A stretch of 64,000 nt of DNA, taken from the NCBI GenBank assembly GCA_963705835.1, contig CAVPLC010000043.1, positions 59,075 through 123,074 on the forward strand. The letters are read 5' to 3'. Origin of the DNA: Palsa-504 sp963705835 (GTDB lineage Bacteria > Actinomycetota > Actinomycetes > Streptosporangiales > Streptosporangiaceae). The translations under genes and the position numbers were made by a program. Below, one piece after another: positions 7,976 to 17,145 of this stretch; position 1 is the stretch's first letter; the number at the start of each line of letters is the position of its first letter. The notes below the pieces were generated by a model that was given only the letters and a program-made list of their open reading frames with translations, did not search any database and was not told where the DNA came from.

Positions 7976-8944
7976 ATGAGCACCACCGCCGAGCTGCTCA
8001 CCATCGGGCAGCTGGCCGAGCGCACCGGCGTCACGACCCGGACCATCCGGTTCTGGTCCGACGCCGGACTGGTCCCGCCCGCGGGCCGGTCCGGCGCCGG
8101 CTACCGCCTCTACGACGGTGAGGCGATCGCCCGGCTCGACCTGGTCCGGACGCTGCGCGAGCTCGGCCTCGGCCTGGACGTGGTGCAGGCGGTCCTGTCC
8201 CGGGCCACCACGCTGACCCAGGTCGCGGCGGCCCACGTCGCGGTGCTGGACGCGCAGATCCGCGCCCTTCGGCTGCGCCGCGCGGTGCTCAGCATGGTCG
8301 CCACGCACGGCAACACGATCGAGGAGACGCTACTGATGCACAAGCTGGCCAGGCTGTCCGCCCAGGAGCGGCAGCAGATGATCGACGAGTTCGTGGACGG
8401 CACCTTCGAGGGCATCGATCCGGGTGCGCCCGGCGCGGGCATCGCCCGCGGCATGCGGCAGCTGCCCGCCGAGCTTCCCGAGGATCCGACCCCCGAACAA
8501 GTCCGCGCCTGGGTCGAACTCGCCGAACTGATCGCCGACTCCGACTTCCGCCAGCGCGTCCGGACCATGGCCCTGGCCGGCGCCCAAGGCACCCAGAGCG
8601 GCCAGAGTGTCCAAAGTGCCGAGGGCACCCAGGGCACCGACACCGACCAGCCATCCGAGGCCCCGGACTACCAGGCCGTCGCCGAGCACGCCGGGCAGGC
8701 CCTGGCCCAGGGCATCGCCCCGGGCTCCCCGCAGGGCCAGCAGGTCCTGGCCCGGATCATCGCGCCGGAGCTCCCGGCGGACCAGCGGGCCCGGATCCTT
8801 GCGCAGCTGGAGACGTTCACCGACGCGAGGGTCGAGCGGTACTGGCAGCTGCTGGCCGTCGTCAACGGCCAGACGCCGCCCCCGGCCGCCGTGCCCGCCT
8901 TCGACTGGCTCATCGCCGCGCTCCGCGCCAGCCTGAACCCCTGA
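7976..8944 (+). CDS. MerR-family transcriptional regulator with long C-terminal effector domain
   Basis: The MerR HTH occupies residues 8-75: Thr-Ile-Gly-Gln-Leu-Ala-Glu-Arg-Thr-Gly-Val-Thr-Thr-Arg-Thr-Ile-Arg-Phe-Trp, then Gly-Tyr-Arg-Leu-Tyr. A dimerisation helix follows, and then about 200 residues containing a low-complexity Gly-Thr-Gln-Ser stretch (about 200-222) and a helical C terminus resembling drug-binding TipAS-like domains, though I cannot assign it. I chose the ATG at 7976, next to the presumed operator, over an upstream reading that only extends through the TetR gene in another frame. Confidence 0.85.
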   Translation: MSTTAELLTIGQLAERTGVTTRTIRFWSDAGLVPPAGRSGAGYRLYDGEAIARLDLVRTLRELGLGLDVVQAVLSRATTLTQVAAAHVAVLDAQIRALRLRRAVLSMVATHGNTIEETLLMHKLARLSAQERQQMIDEFVDGTFEGIDPGAPGAGIARGMRQLPAELPEDPTPEQVRAWVELAELIADSDFRQRVRTMALAGAQGTQSGQSVQSAEGTQGTDTDQPSEAPDYQAVAEHAGQALAQGIAPGSPQGQQVLARIIAPELPADQRARILAQLETFTDARVERYWQLLAVVNGQTPPPAAVPAFDWLIAALRASLNP

Positions 8945-9026
8945 CGCGCCGACCCCAGCACTCGAAGCACCCCAGGCACCGCAGACGCCAGGAGCACCTG
9001 ACCGACCGCGACGGCATAATAACGGG

Positions 9027-9518
9027 GTGAACGAGCCGGAGATCAGCGTCAGGCCCGTCAACGAGGGCGATCGCCCGATGCTCGCCTGGCTGGTGGCCGA
9101 GCTGTGGGGGTCGGAGATCGTCGCCGTCCACGGCACCAGCCTGCGGCCCGCCGAACTAGCCGGCTTCATCGCCGAACGGTCCGGCCGCCTCGCAGGCCTG
9201 CTCACCTACCAGCTGCTCGGCGACGAGGTCATGGAGATCGTCACGCTCAACGCCATCGACCGCCGCGTCGGGATCGGAACCTTGCTCATCGAGTCTGCGG
9301 TGAGCAAGGCGCGCCGCTTCGGCTGCCGCGAGATCCGGCTCACCACCACCAACGACAACGTCGACGCGCTGCGTTTCTACCAGCGCCGCGGCTTCCGGCT
9401 GGCCGAGCTCCGCCCCGGTGCCGTCGACCGGGCCCGGCAGCACAAGCCCGAGATCCCCCGGGTCGGCGACTACGGCATCCCGCTCCGCGACGAGATCGAC
9501 CTCATGCTCCCCGTCTAA
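9027..9518 (+). CDS. GNAT-family N-acetyltransferase
   Basis: A 163-residue GCN5-related acetyltransferase. Motif A is the Arg-Arg-Val-Gly-Ile-Gly-Thr-Leu-Leu segment (about residues 79-87), which binds acetyl-CoA pyrophosphate; Asn-Asp-Asn-Val-Asp-Ala-Leu-Arg-Phe-Tyr-Gln-Arg-Arg-Gly-Phe (about 110-124) is motif B and the C-terminal strand. The acceptor is unknown. Translation starts at a GTG. The stop codon sits in the first of three copies of a 13-bp repeat shared with the convergent amidohydrolase gene. Confidence 0.87.
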   Translation: MNEPEISVRPVNEGDRPMLAWLVAELWGSEIVAVHGTSLRPAELAGFIAERSGRLAGLLTYQLLGDEVMEIVTLNAIDRRVGIGTLLIESAVSKARRFGCREIRLTTTNDNVDALRFYQRRGFRLAELRPGAVDRARQHKPEIPRVGDYGIPLRDEIDLMLPV

Positions 9519-9553
9519 GCGACCCGTCTAAGCGACGGGCCCGTCTAAGCGAC
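9511..9553. repeat. 13-bp repeat, three copies, containing the stops of two convergent genes
   Basis: CCGTCTAAGCGAC occurs at 9511-9523, 9524-9536 and, after a GGGC spacer, 9541-9553. Copy 1 supplies TAA to the acetyltransferase gene; copy 3 supplies TAG to the amidohydrolase on the other strand. Confidence 0.9.
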
Positions 9554-10780
9554 CCCCTTGACCAGGCGTCCGCCGGCCCAGACCCGGGTGACGCGGTCCG
9601 GGTCGGCGAGCACGCCGATGTCGGCCAGCGGATCGGCGTCCAGGGTGATCACGTCGGCGTCGTGGCCCTCGGCGAGCCGGCCGCTGCGCGGGGCCTGCGG
9701 TCCCAGGGTGAGCGGCCCGGTCGCGGTGGCCGCCTCGATCGCCTCGAGCGGGCTCAGGCCCAGCTTGACCAGGTAGCCGGGCTCCGAACCATTCTGGCCC
9801 CACGCGTTGGGCAGGCCGGGGCCGGTCAGGGCGATGTCGGTGCCCATCGCGATGGTCACGCCGTGCTCGTAGGCCCGGGTCACGGCCTGCGCGTGGATCT
9901 CCGCGATGGCCCGCAGCTTGACCAGCGCATAGCCGGGCACGCCGCCAGAAGCACCCAGGATGTCCTCGATGATCGTCCTGGTCGGGACCAGGATCGCGCC
10001 GGTTTCGCGCATCGCGTCGCAGCACTCGTCGTCCAGGTAGGTGCCGTGCTCGATGGTCCTGACCCCGGCCCGCAGCGCCGCCATGATCCCGGGCTTGCCG
10101 TGGCAGTGCGCCGCGACCACCCGGTCGGCCAGGCCGGCGACCTCCACGATGGCCCGCAGCTCGGCGTTGGTGAACTGCTGGTGGATCGGGTCATCGACCT
10201 CGGAGAGGACCCCGCCGGACGCGCACACCTTGATCACCTTCGCGTTGCGCCGCAACTGCTCGCGGGCGGCCTTGGCGCACTCGTCGGGCCCGTCCGCCAG
10301 CCGCATCGTCCCGGTGGAACGGGCCCAGTCCTCCATCCAGTCCAGCGGGAAGGAATGCAGGTCGGCGTGTCCGCCGGTGGTGGACAAGACCGCGCCCGCG
10401 GCGTAGATGGCCGGGCCGTCCAGCACGCCCTCGGCCACGACCGGGGCCAGGTAGACGCCCAGCCCGCCCACCTCGCGCACCGAGGTGACGCCCGCGTCCA
10501 GCGCGGCCCGCAGGTCCCGCGCGCACCGCGCGCCGCGCAACGGCGATGGCTCGAGCGGCAGCCGGCCCAGGTCAAAGCCCCTGGTGCCGAGGAAATGCCC
10601 GTGACACTCCCACATGCCGGGCATGACCGTCGCCGCGCGCGAGACCGGAACGCCCGGCGTCTCCGGCGCCGTCGCCGCCGGGCCCGCGTAGCCGATCCTG
10701 GATCCGTCCAGCACCACGACCCCGCCGCGGACGGGTTCGCCGCGCCCGGGAATAAGCAGCTCAGCCTCGATCCTGTGCAT
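9545..10780 (-). CDS. metal-dependent amidohydrolase (imidazolonepropionase-like)
   Basis: An amidohydrolase-superfamily enzyme of about 411 residues. Metal-binding features are in order: Glu-Cys-His-Gly-His (strand 1 HxH), a Lys in Ile-Lys-Val-Cys-Ala-Ser-Gly-Gly that would be carboxylated, His in Ala-His-Cys-His-Gly, His in Ile-Glu-His-Gly-Thr, and Asp in Met-Gly-Thr-Asp. It would hydrolyse an amide, lactam or dipeptide bond; similar proteins are often annotated as Xaa-Pro or organophosphate-type hydrolases, so the substrate is open. The ATG at 10780 gives the usual Met-His-Arg-Ile-Glu start; an upstream extension to 10831 is unlikely. Confidence 0.85.
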   Translation of the reverse strand: MHRIEAELLIPGRGEPVRGGVVVLDGSRIGYAGPAATAPETPGVPVSRAATVMPGMWECHGHFLGTRGFDLGRLPLEPSPLRGARCARDLRAALDAGVTSVREVGGLGVYLAPVVAEGVLDGPAIYAAGAVLSTTGGHADLHSFPLDWMEDWARSTGTMRLADGPDECAKAAREQLRRNAKVIKVCASGGVLSEVDDPIHQQFTNAELRAIVEVAGLADRVVAAHCHGKPGIMAALRAGVRTIEHGTYLDDECCDAMRETGAILVPTRTIIEDILGASGGVPGYALVKLRAIAEIHAQAVTRAYEHGVTIAMGTDIALTGPGLPNAWGQNGSEPGYLVKLGLSPLEAIEAATATGPLTLGPQAPRSGRLAEGHDADVITLDADPLADIGVLADPDRVTRVWAGGRLVKGVA

Positions 10781-10987
10781 GTCCGCTCCCAAAAGGTACC
10801 GGGGGTCGCCCCCCGGAATCCGGTTCCACAATGAGGATTTTTCACGGACAGTATCGACGTGCGTGCTGTCACGAGCAACGGTGATGCGCTATACAAGGAC
10901 ATACGACTGCCTGGCAACCGGGTGCGGGCGCTTCGACCCAGGGTCCTGTCGCCGGGCGGGATGGCGAGGCTGCGAGGCATGGACTAG

Positions 10988-13468
10988 GTGCGAAGAAGCG
11001 AGATGCTCCCAAACGACAGGGCCCAGCCCGCCGCGCCAGACAAGCCAAGCGGCCGATCTCGCCTCATCCGCGTCTACCGGAAGCTCCCGGCCTGGCTCAA
11101 GGTCGCCGTGGTCGCCGCCGCCGTGCTGTTCTTCCCGGTTACCCTCGGCCTGCTCATCCTGGCCGCCCTGGTCTACGCGGTCGTCTCGGTGGTCCAGGGG
11201 CGGCGCACCGCGGGCGCCTCGGCCTGCGTCGCGCTCTGGGGCGTGGCCGTCTTCTCCGCGCTGGGCACCGGCAACCGGTCCTGGCTCTACTCTTTGCTGC
11301 TGCTGCCGTTCGTCGTGGCGCTGGCCGCGCACGCCAGGCCGCTGGCCCGCTGGTTCGTGCCGTGCCGCACGGTGGCCTGGGTGCTGGCCTGGTCGGTGCC
11401 GGTCGGCGCGATCGCGCTGAAGGCGCTGCCGCACCAGTTGTTCATCGGCACCATCGCCGCGTGGCTGCTCGCCGCGGCGGTGCTCGGCTGGCGGGTGGCC
11501 AAGGGCATCCAGGAAGGCCGGATGTACGGCCCGGAGGGCGCGGGCCAGCAGGCCAGGCCCGGCGTCCAGGCCGGCCCCGCCGCGATGGGCCCGGCCTACG
11601 CCGCCCCGAACCAGGCCGGGCGCCCGGCCAGCTATTACGGGGGCGGCCATCCGCCCGGTTACGGCGTCCGGGCTCAGGGCGCGGCGCTGCCGTACGCGGA
11701 GCACGCGGCGCGCGACCACCACGCCGCCCCGCCCCGGCCCCGGCCGCAGATCTCCGTCGAGGACGCCATGGCCGAGCTCGACGCCATGATCGGCCTTACC
11801 CCTATAAAAGAGCAGGTGCGCTCCATCGCCGCGTCCATCGAGGCCGCCCGGCGGCGGGCGGTGGCCGGCGTCACCACGGAAAAGCCGATGCGCCACTTCG
11901 TGTTCCTCGGCCCGCCGGGCACCGGGAAGACCACGGTGGCCCGGGTGCTGGCCAAGATCTTCTACGCGTTCGGCCTGCTGGAGATGCCCGAGGTCATCGA
12001 GGCGCACCGGGCCGACCTGGTCGGCGAGTACCTCGGCGCGACCGCGATCAAGACCAACGAGCTGGTCGAGGCCGCCCTCGGCGGCGTGCTGTTCATCGAC
12101 GAGGCGTACAGCCTGGTCAACGAGGGCGACGGGCAGACCGACCGGTTCGGCACCGAAGCGGTCCAGACGCTGCTCAAGCGGGCCGAGGACAACCGCGAGG
12201 ACCTGATCATCATCCTGGCCGGCTACGAGAAGCAGATGGAGGGGTTCCTGGCCTCCAACCCCGGCATGGCCTCGCGGTTCGCCACCCGGCTGAAGTTCCC
12301 CAGTTACTCACCGCCGGAGATGCTGGCGCTGGCCGAGGCGGCGCTGGAGCGCCGCGGCGAGGTGCTCGACTCCGACGCCCGGCCGGTGCTGTGGCGCACG
12401 CTGGAGGAGGTCGGCCGCCGCCGGATCACCGACGAGCTCGGCAACGGCCGGTTCGTCCGCAGCCTGCTCGAGAAGGCCGGCCAGGCCCGCGACGTGCGGG
12501 TGATGACCGGCAGCGCCGAGCCCGCCCCCGATGAGCTGGTGACCATCCGCAGCGGCGACCTGGAGCAGGCCTACGCCGAGCTCACCAGCAGGCTGCGCGG
12601 TTACGAGGACACGCCGACCGTCGACGGCGCGATCGCCGAGCTCAGCGTGCTGGTCGGCCTGGAGCCGGTCAAGCAGCAGGTGCGCGCGATCGCCGCCCAG
12701 CTGCGCGTGGCCAAGATGCGCAACGTCAAGGGCCTGGTCAGCCAGCCGCCGGCCAGGCACTTCGTCTTCACCGGCCCGCCGGGCACCGGCAAGACCACGG
12801 TCGCCCGCATCCTGGGCCGCATCTTCGCCGCGCACGGCCTGCTGGTCCGGCCCGAGGTGATCGAGGCGCACCGGGCCGACCTGGTGGGCGAGCACCTCGG
12901 CTCGACCGCGATCAAGACGAACAAGCTGGTGGATTCGGCGATGGGCGGCGTGCTGTTCATCGACGAGGCGTACTCGCTGCACAACGACGGGTACTCCGGC
13001 GGTGACGCGTTCGGCTCCGAGGCGGTCCAGACCCTGCTCAAGCGGGCCGAGGACGAACGCGACCGGCTGGTCATCGTGCTGGCCGGCTACCCGGACGACA
13101 TGGACAGGTTCCTGCGCAGCAACCCGGGCCTGGCGTCGCGGTTCAGCACCCGGGTCACCTTCCCCAGCTACCATCCGGGCGAGCTGGTGGAGATCGCCAA
13201 GCAGCTCGCCACCCAGGCCGGGGACAAGTTCGACCAGGCCGCGCAGGGCGTGCTGGGCGTCATCTTCGCGCACGCCTGCGAGGCGGGCCGGATCGACGAG
13301 CTGGGCAACGGCCGGTTCGCCCGGTCGCTGTTCGAGCGGGCCTGCGCCTACCGGGACGTCCGGGTGGTCAAGCGGGGCGATCAGGCCACCACGGAAGACC
13401 TGATCACGCTCACCGCCGTGGACGTGGAGACGGCGTACCGCGATCTGGTCGTCCCCGACCAGGGCTAG
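10988..13468 (+). CDS. membrane-anchored tandem AAA+ ATPase (CbxX/CfqX, SpoVK/EccA-like)
   Basis: The 826-residue protein has an Arg/Lys-rich start, four or five hydrophobic segments (about residues 37-70, 74-92, 97-115, 128-145, 152-172), a Gly/Pro/Ala-rich linker to about 250, and two CbxX/CfqX AAA+ modules. Each has Walker A Gly-Pro-Pro-Gly-Thr-Gly-Lys-Thr-Thr, Walker B Gly-Val-Leu-Phe-Ile-Asp-Glu-Ala-Tyr-Ser-Leu, and Leu-Gly-Asn-Gly-Arg-Phe near the arginine finger. EccA of ESX secretion and SpoVK share this ATPase type, but neither carries this membrane domain as far as I know, and no ESX gene is nearby. A second start is possible at 11003. The stop lies in a tandem 12-mer. Confidence 0.85.
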   Translation: MRRSEMLPNDRAQPAAPDKPSGRSRLIRVYRKLPAWLKVAVVAAAVLFFPVTLGLLILAALVYAVVSVVQGRRTAGASACVALWGVAVFSALGTGNRSWLYSLLLLPFVVALAAHARPLARWFVPCRTVAWVLAWSVPVGAIALKALPHQLFIGTIAAWLLAAAVLGWRVAKGIQEGRMYGPEGAGQQARPGVQAGPAAMGPAYAAPNQAGRPASYYGGGHPPGYGVRAQGAALPYAEHAARDHHAAPPRPRPQISVEDAMAELDAMIGLTPIKEQVRSIAASIEAARRRAVAGVTTEKPMRHFVFLGPPGTGKTTVARVLAKIFYAFGLLEMPEVIEAHRADLVGEYLGATAIKTNELVEAALGGVLFIDEAYSLVNEGDGQTDRFGTEAVQTLLKRAEDNREDLIIILAGYEKQMEGFLASNPGMASRFATRLKFPSYSPPEMLALAEAALERRGEVLDSDARPVLWRTLEEVGRRRITDELGNGRFVRSLLEKAGQARDVRVMTGSAEPAPDELVTIRSGDLEQAYAELTSRLRGYEDTPTVDGAIAELSVLVGLEPVKQQVRAIAAQLRVAKMRNVKGLVSQPPARHFVFTGPPGTGKTTVARILGRIFAAHGLLVRPEVIEAHRADLVGEHLGSTAIKTNKLVDSAMGGVLFIDEAYSLHNDGYSGGDAFGSEAVQTLLKRAEDERDRLVIVLAGYPDDMDRFLRSNPGLASRFSTRVTFPSYHPGELVEIAKQLATQAGDKFDQAAQGVLGVIFAHACEAGRIDELGNGRFARSLFERACAYRDVRVVKRGDQATTEDLITLTAVDVETAYRDLVVPDQG

Positions 13469-13481
13469 CACCAGGGCTAGC
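13458..13481 (+). repeat. 12-bp tandem duplication across a stop codon
   Basis: ACCAGGGCTAGC is present twice in a row (13458-13469, 13470-13481). The first copy holds the TAG of the AAA+ gene; the second is the entire gap before the GTG of the 5-oxoprolinase gene. Confidence 0.9.
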
Positions 13482-16400
13482 GTGGACGGACGCTGGGAAT
13501 TCTGGATCGACCGGGGCGGCACGTTCACCGACGTCGTCGCGCGCCGCCCCGACGGGCACGTCGTCGCGCACAAGCTGCTCTCCGATAACCCCCGGGCCTA
13601 CCGCGACGCCGCGGTGGCCGGCATCAGGCACCTGCTGGGCCTCGGGCCGGACGAGACAATCCCCGCCGAAACGATCGCCTCGGTCCGGCTGGGCACCACG
13701 GTGGCCACCAACGCCCTGCTCGAGCGCACCGGCGAGCCGACCGTGCTGGTCATCACCGAAGGCTTCGCCGACGCGCTGCGCATCGCCTACCAGAACCGGC
13801 CGCGGATCTTCGACCGCCGGATCGTGCTGCCCGAACTCCTCTACGACCGGGTCGTCGAGGCCAAAGAGCGGATCACCGCCCACGGCGAGGTCCTCACCCC
13901 GCTCGACGAAGACGCCATCGCAAGCCACCTAAGAAAAGCCCACGACGACGGCTTCCGCAGCGTCGCCGTGGTCTGCATGCACGGCTACCGCTACCCGCGG
14001 CACGAGCGGCGCATCGGCGATCTCGCCCGCGCCGCCGGCTTCACCCAGGTCTGCGAGTCGCACCGGACCAGCCCGCTGATGAAGCTGGTCTCCCGGGGCG
14101 ACACCACCGTGGTCGACGCCTACCTGTCCCCGATCCTGCAGCGGTACGTCTCCCAGGTCGCCCGCGACCTGCGCCACGTCAAGCTGCTGTTCATGCAGTC
14201 CAACGGCGGCCTGACCGACGCGGCCAGCTTCCGCGGCAAGGACTCCATCTTGTCCGGCCCGGCCGGCGGCATCGTCGGCATGGCCCGCACCGCCGCCGAG
14301 GCCGGGTTCGCCAAGGTCATCGGGTTCGACATGGGCGGCACGTCCACCGACGTGTCGCACTTCGCGGGCCAGCTCGAGCGCGAGTACGAGACCCAGGTCG
14401 CCGGGGTGCGGATGCGCGCGCCGATGCTGTCCATCCACACGGTGGCCGCGGGCGGCGGCTCGATCCTGCACTTCGACGGCAGCCGCTACCGGGTCGGGCC
14501 CGACTCGGCCGGCGCCGACCCCGGCCCGGCCTGCTACCGCAACGGCGGCCCGCTCGCCCTGACCGACGCCAACGTGCTCCTCGGCCGCATCCAGCCCGCC
14601 CGGTTCCCGCACGTGTTCGGCCCTGGTGGAGACCAGCCCCTCGACTCGGATATTACGAAATCGAAATTTACGGAACTCAGCAATCAGATCACCGCCGCCA
14701 CCGGCGACCGCCGCGGCCCCGAGCAGGTCGCCGCGGGCTTCGTCGAGATCGCCGTGGCCAACATGGCCAACGCGATCAAGAAGATCTCGGTGCAGCGCGG
14801 CTACGACGTGACCGAGTACGTGCTGAACGTGTTCGGCGGTGCCGGCGGCCAGCACGCCTGCGCCGTGGCCGACGCCCTGGGCATGTCCAAGGTGCTCATC
14901 CACCCCCTGGCCGGGGTGCTGTCCGCCTACGGCATCGGGCTGGCCGACATCGTGGCCATGCGCGAGCAGGCCGTGGAGGCGCCGCTGACCGAGGACACGC
15001 TCGACCGGCTGGCCGCCATCACCGGACCGATCGAGGCCGACGCCCGCGCGGAGGTCGGGGCCGAAGGGGTGCCCAGCGACCGGATCACCGCCGCGCACCG
15101 CGCGCACCTGCGCTACGAGGGCACCGACACCGCGGTGATCGTCCCGGCCGGCCCGCTGGATGAGATGACCCGCGCCTTCGAGGCCACCTACGCCCGCCGC
15201 TTCTCGTTCCTGATGCGCGACAAGACGATCATCGTCGAGGCCGTCTCCGTCGAGGTCATGGGCGCCCAGGAGAAGCTGAGCGCTGATACCCAGGACCGTT
15301 CGGTCCAAATAAACGACGCCGCGCCGCAGCGGCCGGTCAGCGAAGCGCAGGTCCCCATGTTCACCGCCGGCGCCTGGTCCGACGTGGACCTGTTCGCAAG
15401 GTCCGGCCTGCAACCCGGCCACGCCGTCGACGGCCCCGCCATCATCGCCGAGGAACTGGCCACCACGGTGGTCGAGCCCGGCTGGCAGGCCGTGGTGACC
15501 GCACGCGGCGACCTGCTGCTCTCACGCGTGACCGCGAGGCCCGCACCGAGCCGCCATCGGCACCGGCGCCGACCCGGTGATGCTGGAGATCTTCAACAAC
15601 CTGTTCATGTCGGTCGCCGAGCAGATGGGCGTCCGCCTGCAGGCCACCGCGCACTCGGTCAACATCAAGGAGCGGCTCGACTTCTCCTGCGCGCTGTTCG
15701 ACGCGCAGGGCGGCCTGATCGCCAACGCCCCGCACATGCCGGTCCACCTGGGCTCGATGGGCGAGTCGATCAAGATGGTGATCAAGCGCAACCCAAACCT
15801 CCGCCGCGGCGACGTCTACGTCCTCAACGACCCCTACCACGGCGGCACTCACCTCCCGGACATCACAGTCGTCACCCCGGTGTTCGCCCCCGACCGCGAC
15901 GAGATCTGGTTTTACGTCGCTTCTCGCGGGCACCACGCCGAGATCGGCGGGATCTCGCCCGGATCCATGCCGGCCGCCAGCACCCGGGTCGAGCAGGAGG
16001 GGGTGCTGATCGACAACTGGCTGCTGGTCCAGGACGCGCACCTGCGCGAAGCCGAGACGATCGAGCTCCTCCAGACCGCCGCGTACCCGTCCCGCGACCC
16101 CGCCACCAACCTGGCCGACCTGCGCGCCCAGATCGCCGCCAACGAGCGCGGCATCGGCGAGCTGCGCGCCATGGTCGACCACTTCGGCCTGGACGTCGTC
16201 CAGGCCTACATGGGCCACGTCCAGCAGAACGCCGCCGAGTCCGTCCGCCGGGTCATCACCGCCCTGCACGACGGCCGGTACGCCTACGAGCTGGACAACG
16301 GCGCGACGATCAACGTCGCGGTCCGCGTCAACGTAAAAGACAGGACCGCGGAGATCGACTTCACCGGCACCTCTGCGCAGCTACAAGACAACTTCAACGC

Positions 16401-17085
16401 GCCGTCCAGCGTGGCCATGGCCGCCGTGCTGTACGTGTTCCGCACCCTGGTGGACGACGACATCCCGCTCAACTCCGGCTGCCTGCACCCGATCACCGTG
16501 ATCATCCCGCCCGGCACCATGCTGTCCCCGGAGTACCCGGCGGCCGTCGCGGCGGGCAACGTGGAAACCTCCCAGGTGGTCACCGGCGCGCTGTACGCGG
16601 CGCTGGGCGTGATGGCCGAGGGGTCCGGGACGATGAACAACGTGACGTTCGGCAACGACCGCTACCAGTACTACGAGACCGTGGCCAGCGGGTCCGGCGC
16701 GGGCGACGGCTTCGACGGCACCGACGTGGTGCAGACCAAGATGACCAACTCCCGGCTCACCGACCCCGAGGTGCTCGAGTGGCGCTACCCGGTGCTGCTG
16801 GAGTCCTACCGGATCAGGCCCGGCAGCGGCGGCGCGGGCCGGTGGCGCGGCGGCCACGGCGGCGTCCGCCGGCTGCGCTTCAACGAGCCGATGACCGTCA
16901 CCACGCTGACCGGGCACCGCCGCGTCCCCGCCTTCGGCATGGCCGGCGGCCAGCCCGGCGCCCTCGGCCGCCACTGGATCGAGCACCCCGACGGCACGGT
17001 CACCCCCATGGCCGGCTGCGATTCGGTACAGGTCCGCCCCGGCGACGTCTTCGTCATCGAAACCCCCGGCGGCGGCGGCTACGGT
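13482..17085 (+). CDS. ATP-dependent 5-oxoprolinase, HyuA-HyuB fusion split by a frameshift
   Basis: The first part (13482 to about 15,550) is a hydantoinase A/oxoprolinase domain with Asp-Arg-Gly-Gly-Thr-Phe-Thr-Asp-Val at the start and Phe-Asp-Met-Gly-Gly-Thr-Ser-Thr-Asp-Val near residue 284, the ATP-binding motifs. The second part, one frame over, is a hydantoinase B domain starting Ile-Gly-Thr-Gly-Ala-Asp-Pro-Val-Met-Leu-Glu and running to Thr-Pro-Gly-Gly-Gly-Gly-Tyr-Gly at 17085. One extra base near 15,545-15,553 accounts for the split; removing it restores the linker typical of fused 5-oxoprolinases, which cleave 5-oxoproline to glutamate with ATP. No stop follows in the HyuB frame until 18738, so the true 3' end is uncertain. 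It probably follows the AAA+ gene in one transcript. Confidence 0.87.
15293..15313 (-). repeat. recurring motif copy A (TTTATT..CCGAACGGTCC)
   Basis: Read on the minus strand, TTTATTTGGA then CCGAACGGTCC. It is an A+T-rich pocket in a variable stretch of the oxoprolinase gene. Related copies are at 17094, 27128 and 31453. Confidence 0.5.
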
Positions 17086-17093
17086 CAAAGATC

Positions 17094-17110
17094 TTTATAC
17101 GGAACGGTCC
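17094..17110 (+). repeat. recurring motif copy B
   Basis: TTTATACGGAACGGTCC, immediately after the last conserved codon of the HyuB domain. It matches copy C at 27128 (minus strand) at 15 of 17 positions. Confidence 0.5.
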
Positions 17111-17145
17111 TGGCTGCGCGCCCCGGGGAACCCGCTCAAGCGGGC

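Noticed and set aside
9511..9553. Three 13-bp repeats as a CRISPR fragment
   Set aside because: Repeats are too short and nearly contiguous, with no spacers and no cas gene.
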